Source: Channallabes apus (Eukaryota > Chordata > Actinopteri > Siluriformes > Clariidae). From it: a stretch of 64,000 bases of DNA. The position numbers and the translations under genes were made by a program. Positions 63,756 through 64,000 of the stretch are shown here, in pieces (positions within the stretch are counted from its first letter, which is position 1; each line of letters starts with the position of its first letter). The notes beneath the pieces are model-generated. The model was given only the letters and a program-made list of their open reading frames with translations. It searched no databases and had not been told where the DNA came from. The stretch spans positions 2,270,467 to 2,334,466 of the forward strand of contig CM060113.1 of NCBI GenBank assembly GCA_030522415.1, in the 5' to 3' direction.

Positions 63756-64000
63756 TCCAGCGACGAGATGCCAGACATTGGCTGAGGTGGAAATCCTGGA
63801 AAATGCAAGGGAAAAGAATTTCCACTGAGTCACCAACACTCACAGTATAATGTCCTAATATTACCGCATATTGCACTGAGCGTACAGTAGATTTCAGCTG
63901 CAAGTTCACCATTTAGCGCCTTTTTGCTTAAGTCATAGAAGGTTAAGCTCATTTTATGTGGTCATATCCTAATTCGTGGCCTCTTTATTGCTCCACTGGC

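Overview
This is vertebrate nuclear DNA, almost certainly from a ray-finned fish. The genes have many small exons with GT..AG introns. (CA)n/(GT)n repeats are very dense, and the DNA is littered with Tc1/mariner transposons, tRNA-headed SINEs, an L2/CR1-type LINE and hAT-type MITEs. The SINE heads and repeat mix look ostariophysan, possibly catfish, but that is an impression from memory and not a database result. All functional names below come from reading translated exons against remembered protein families.

Layout. 1-7740: no recognised gene, only decayed Tc1/mariner copies, a truncated SINE and microsatellites. 7743-14384: mrpl18 (+, 4 exons), with an NRF-1-like palindrome and YY1-like sites at its start and a 4.5 kb third intron carrying two Tc1/mariner-family elements and a SINE. 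14385-18109: convergent intergenic/3' region. 18110-29747: ssh3, a slingshot-type phosphatase (-, about 15 coding exons). 29748-33638: spacer with a CpG-rich patch, one unexplained minus-strand ORF and a LINE 3' end. 33639-39484: grhpr (+, 9 coding exons). 40218-41207: tomm5 (-, 2 exons). 41651-44607: an unidentified 153-residue gene (+, 4 exons), divergent from tomm5 across 443 bp that contain an NRF-1-like palindrome. 44608-64000: gene-poor. It holds a 16-bp minisatellite split by a LINE that is itself split by a hAT MITE, a degenerate minisatellite (52.8-53.7 kb), Tc1/mariner remnants, a full-length SINE with 16-bp target-site duplications, a 20-bp minisatellite, and some non-repetitive stretches that could be conserved regulatory DNA.

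How the genes relate. There is no operon-like logic. grhpr and tomm5 are close neighbours in human 9p13 as well, so that pair looks like conserved synteny. mrpl18 (mitochondrial ribosome) and tomm5 (mitochondrial import) both have an NRF-1-type GCGCATGCGC palindrome in the promoter, which suits nuclear-encoded mitochondrial genes. GRHPR detoxifies glyoxylate/hydroxypyruvate. SSH3 acts on cofilin in actin turnover.

I found nothing that qualifies as a new multi-gene system. The most interesting items are the unidentified gene divergent from tomm5, the nested-transposon histories with readable target-site duplications, the simple repeats crowded at splice sites, and an orphan minus-strand exon candidate near 31.3 kb.
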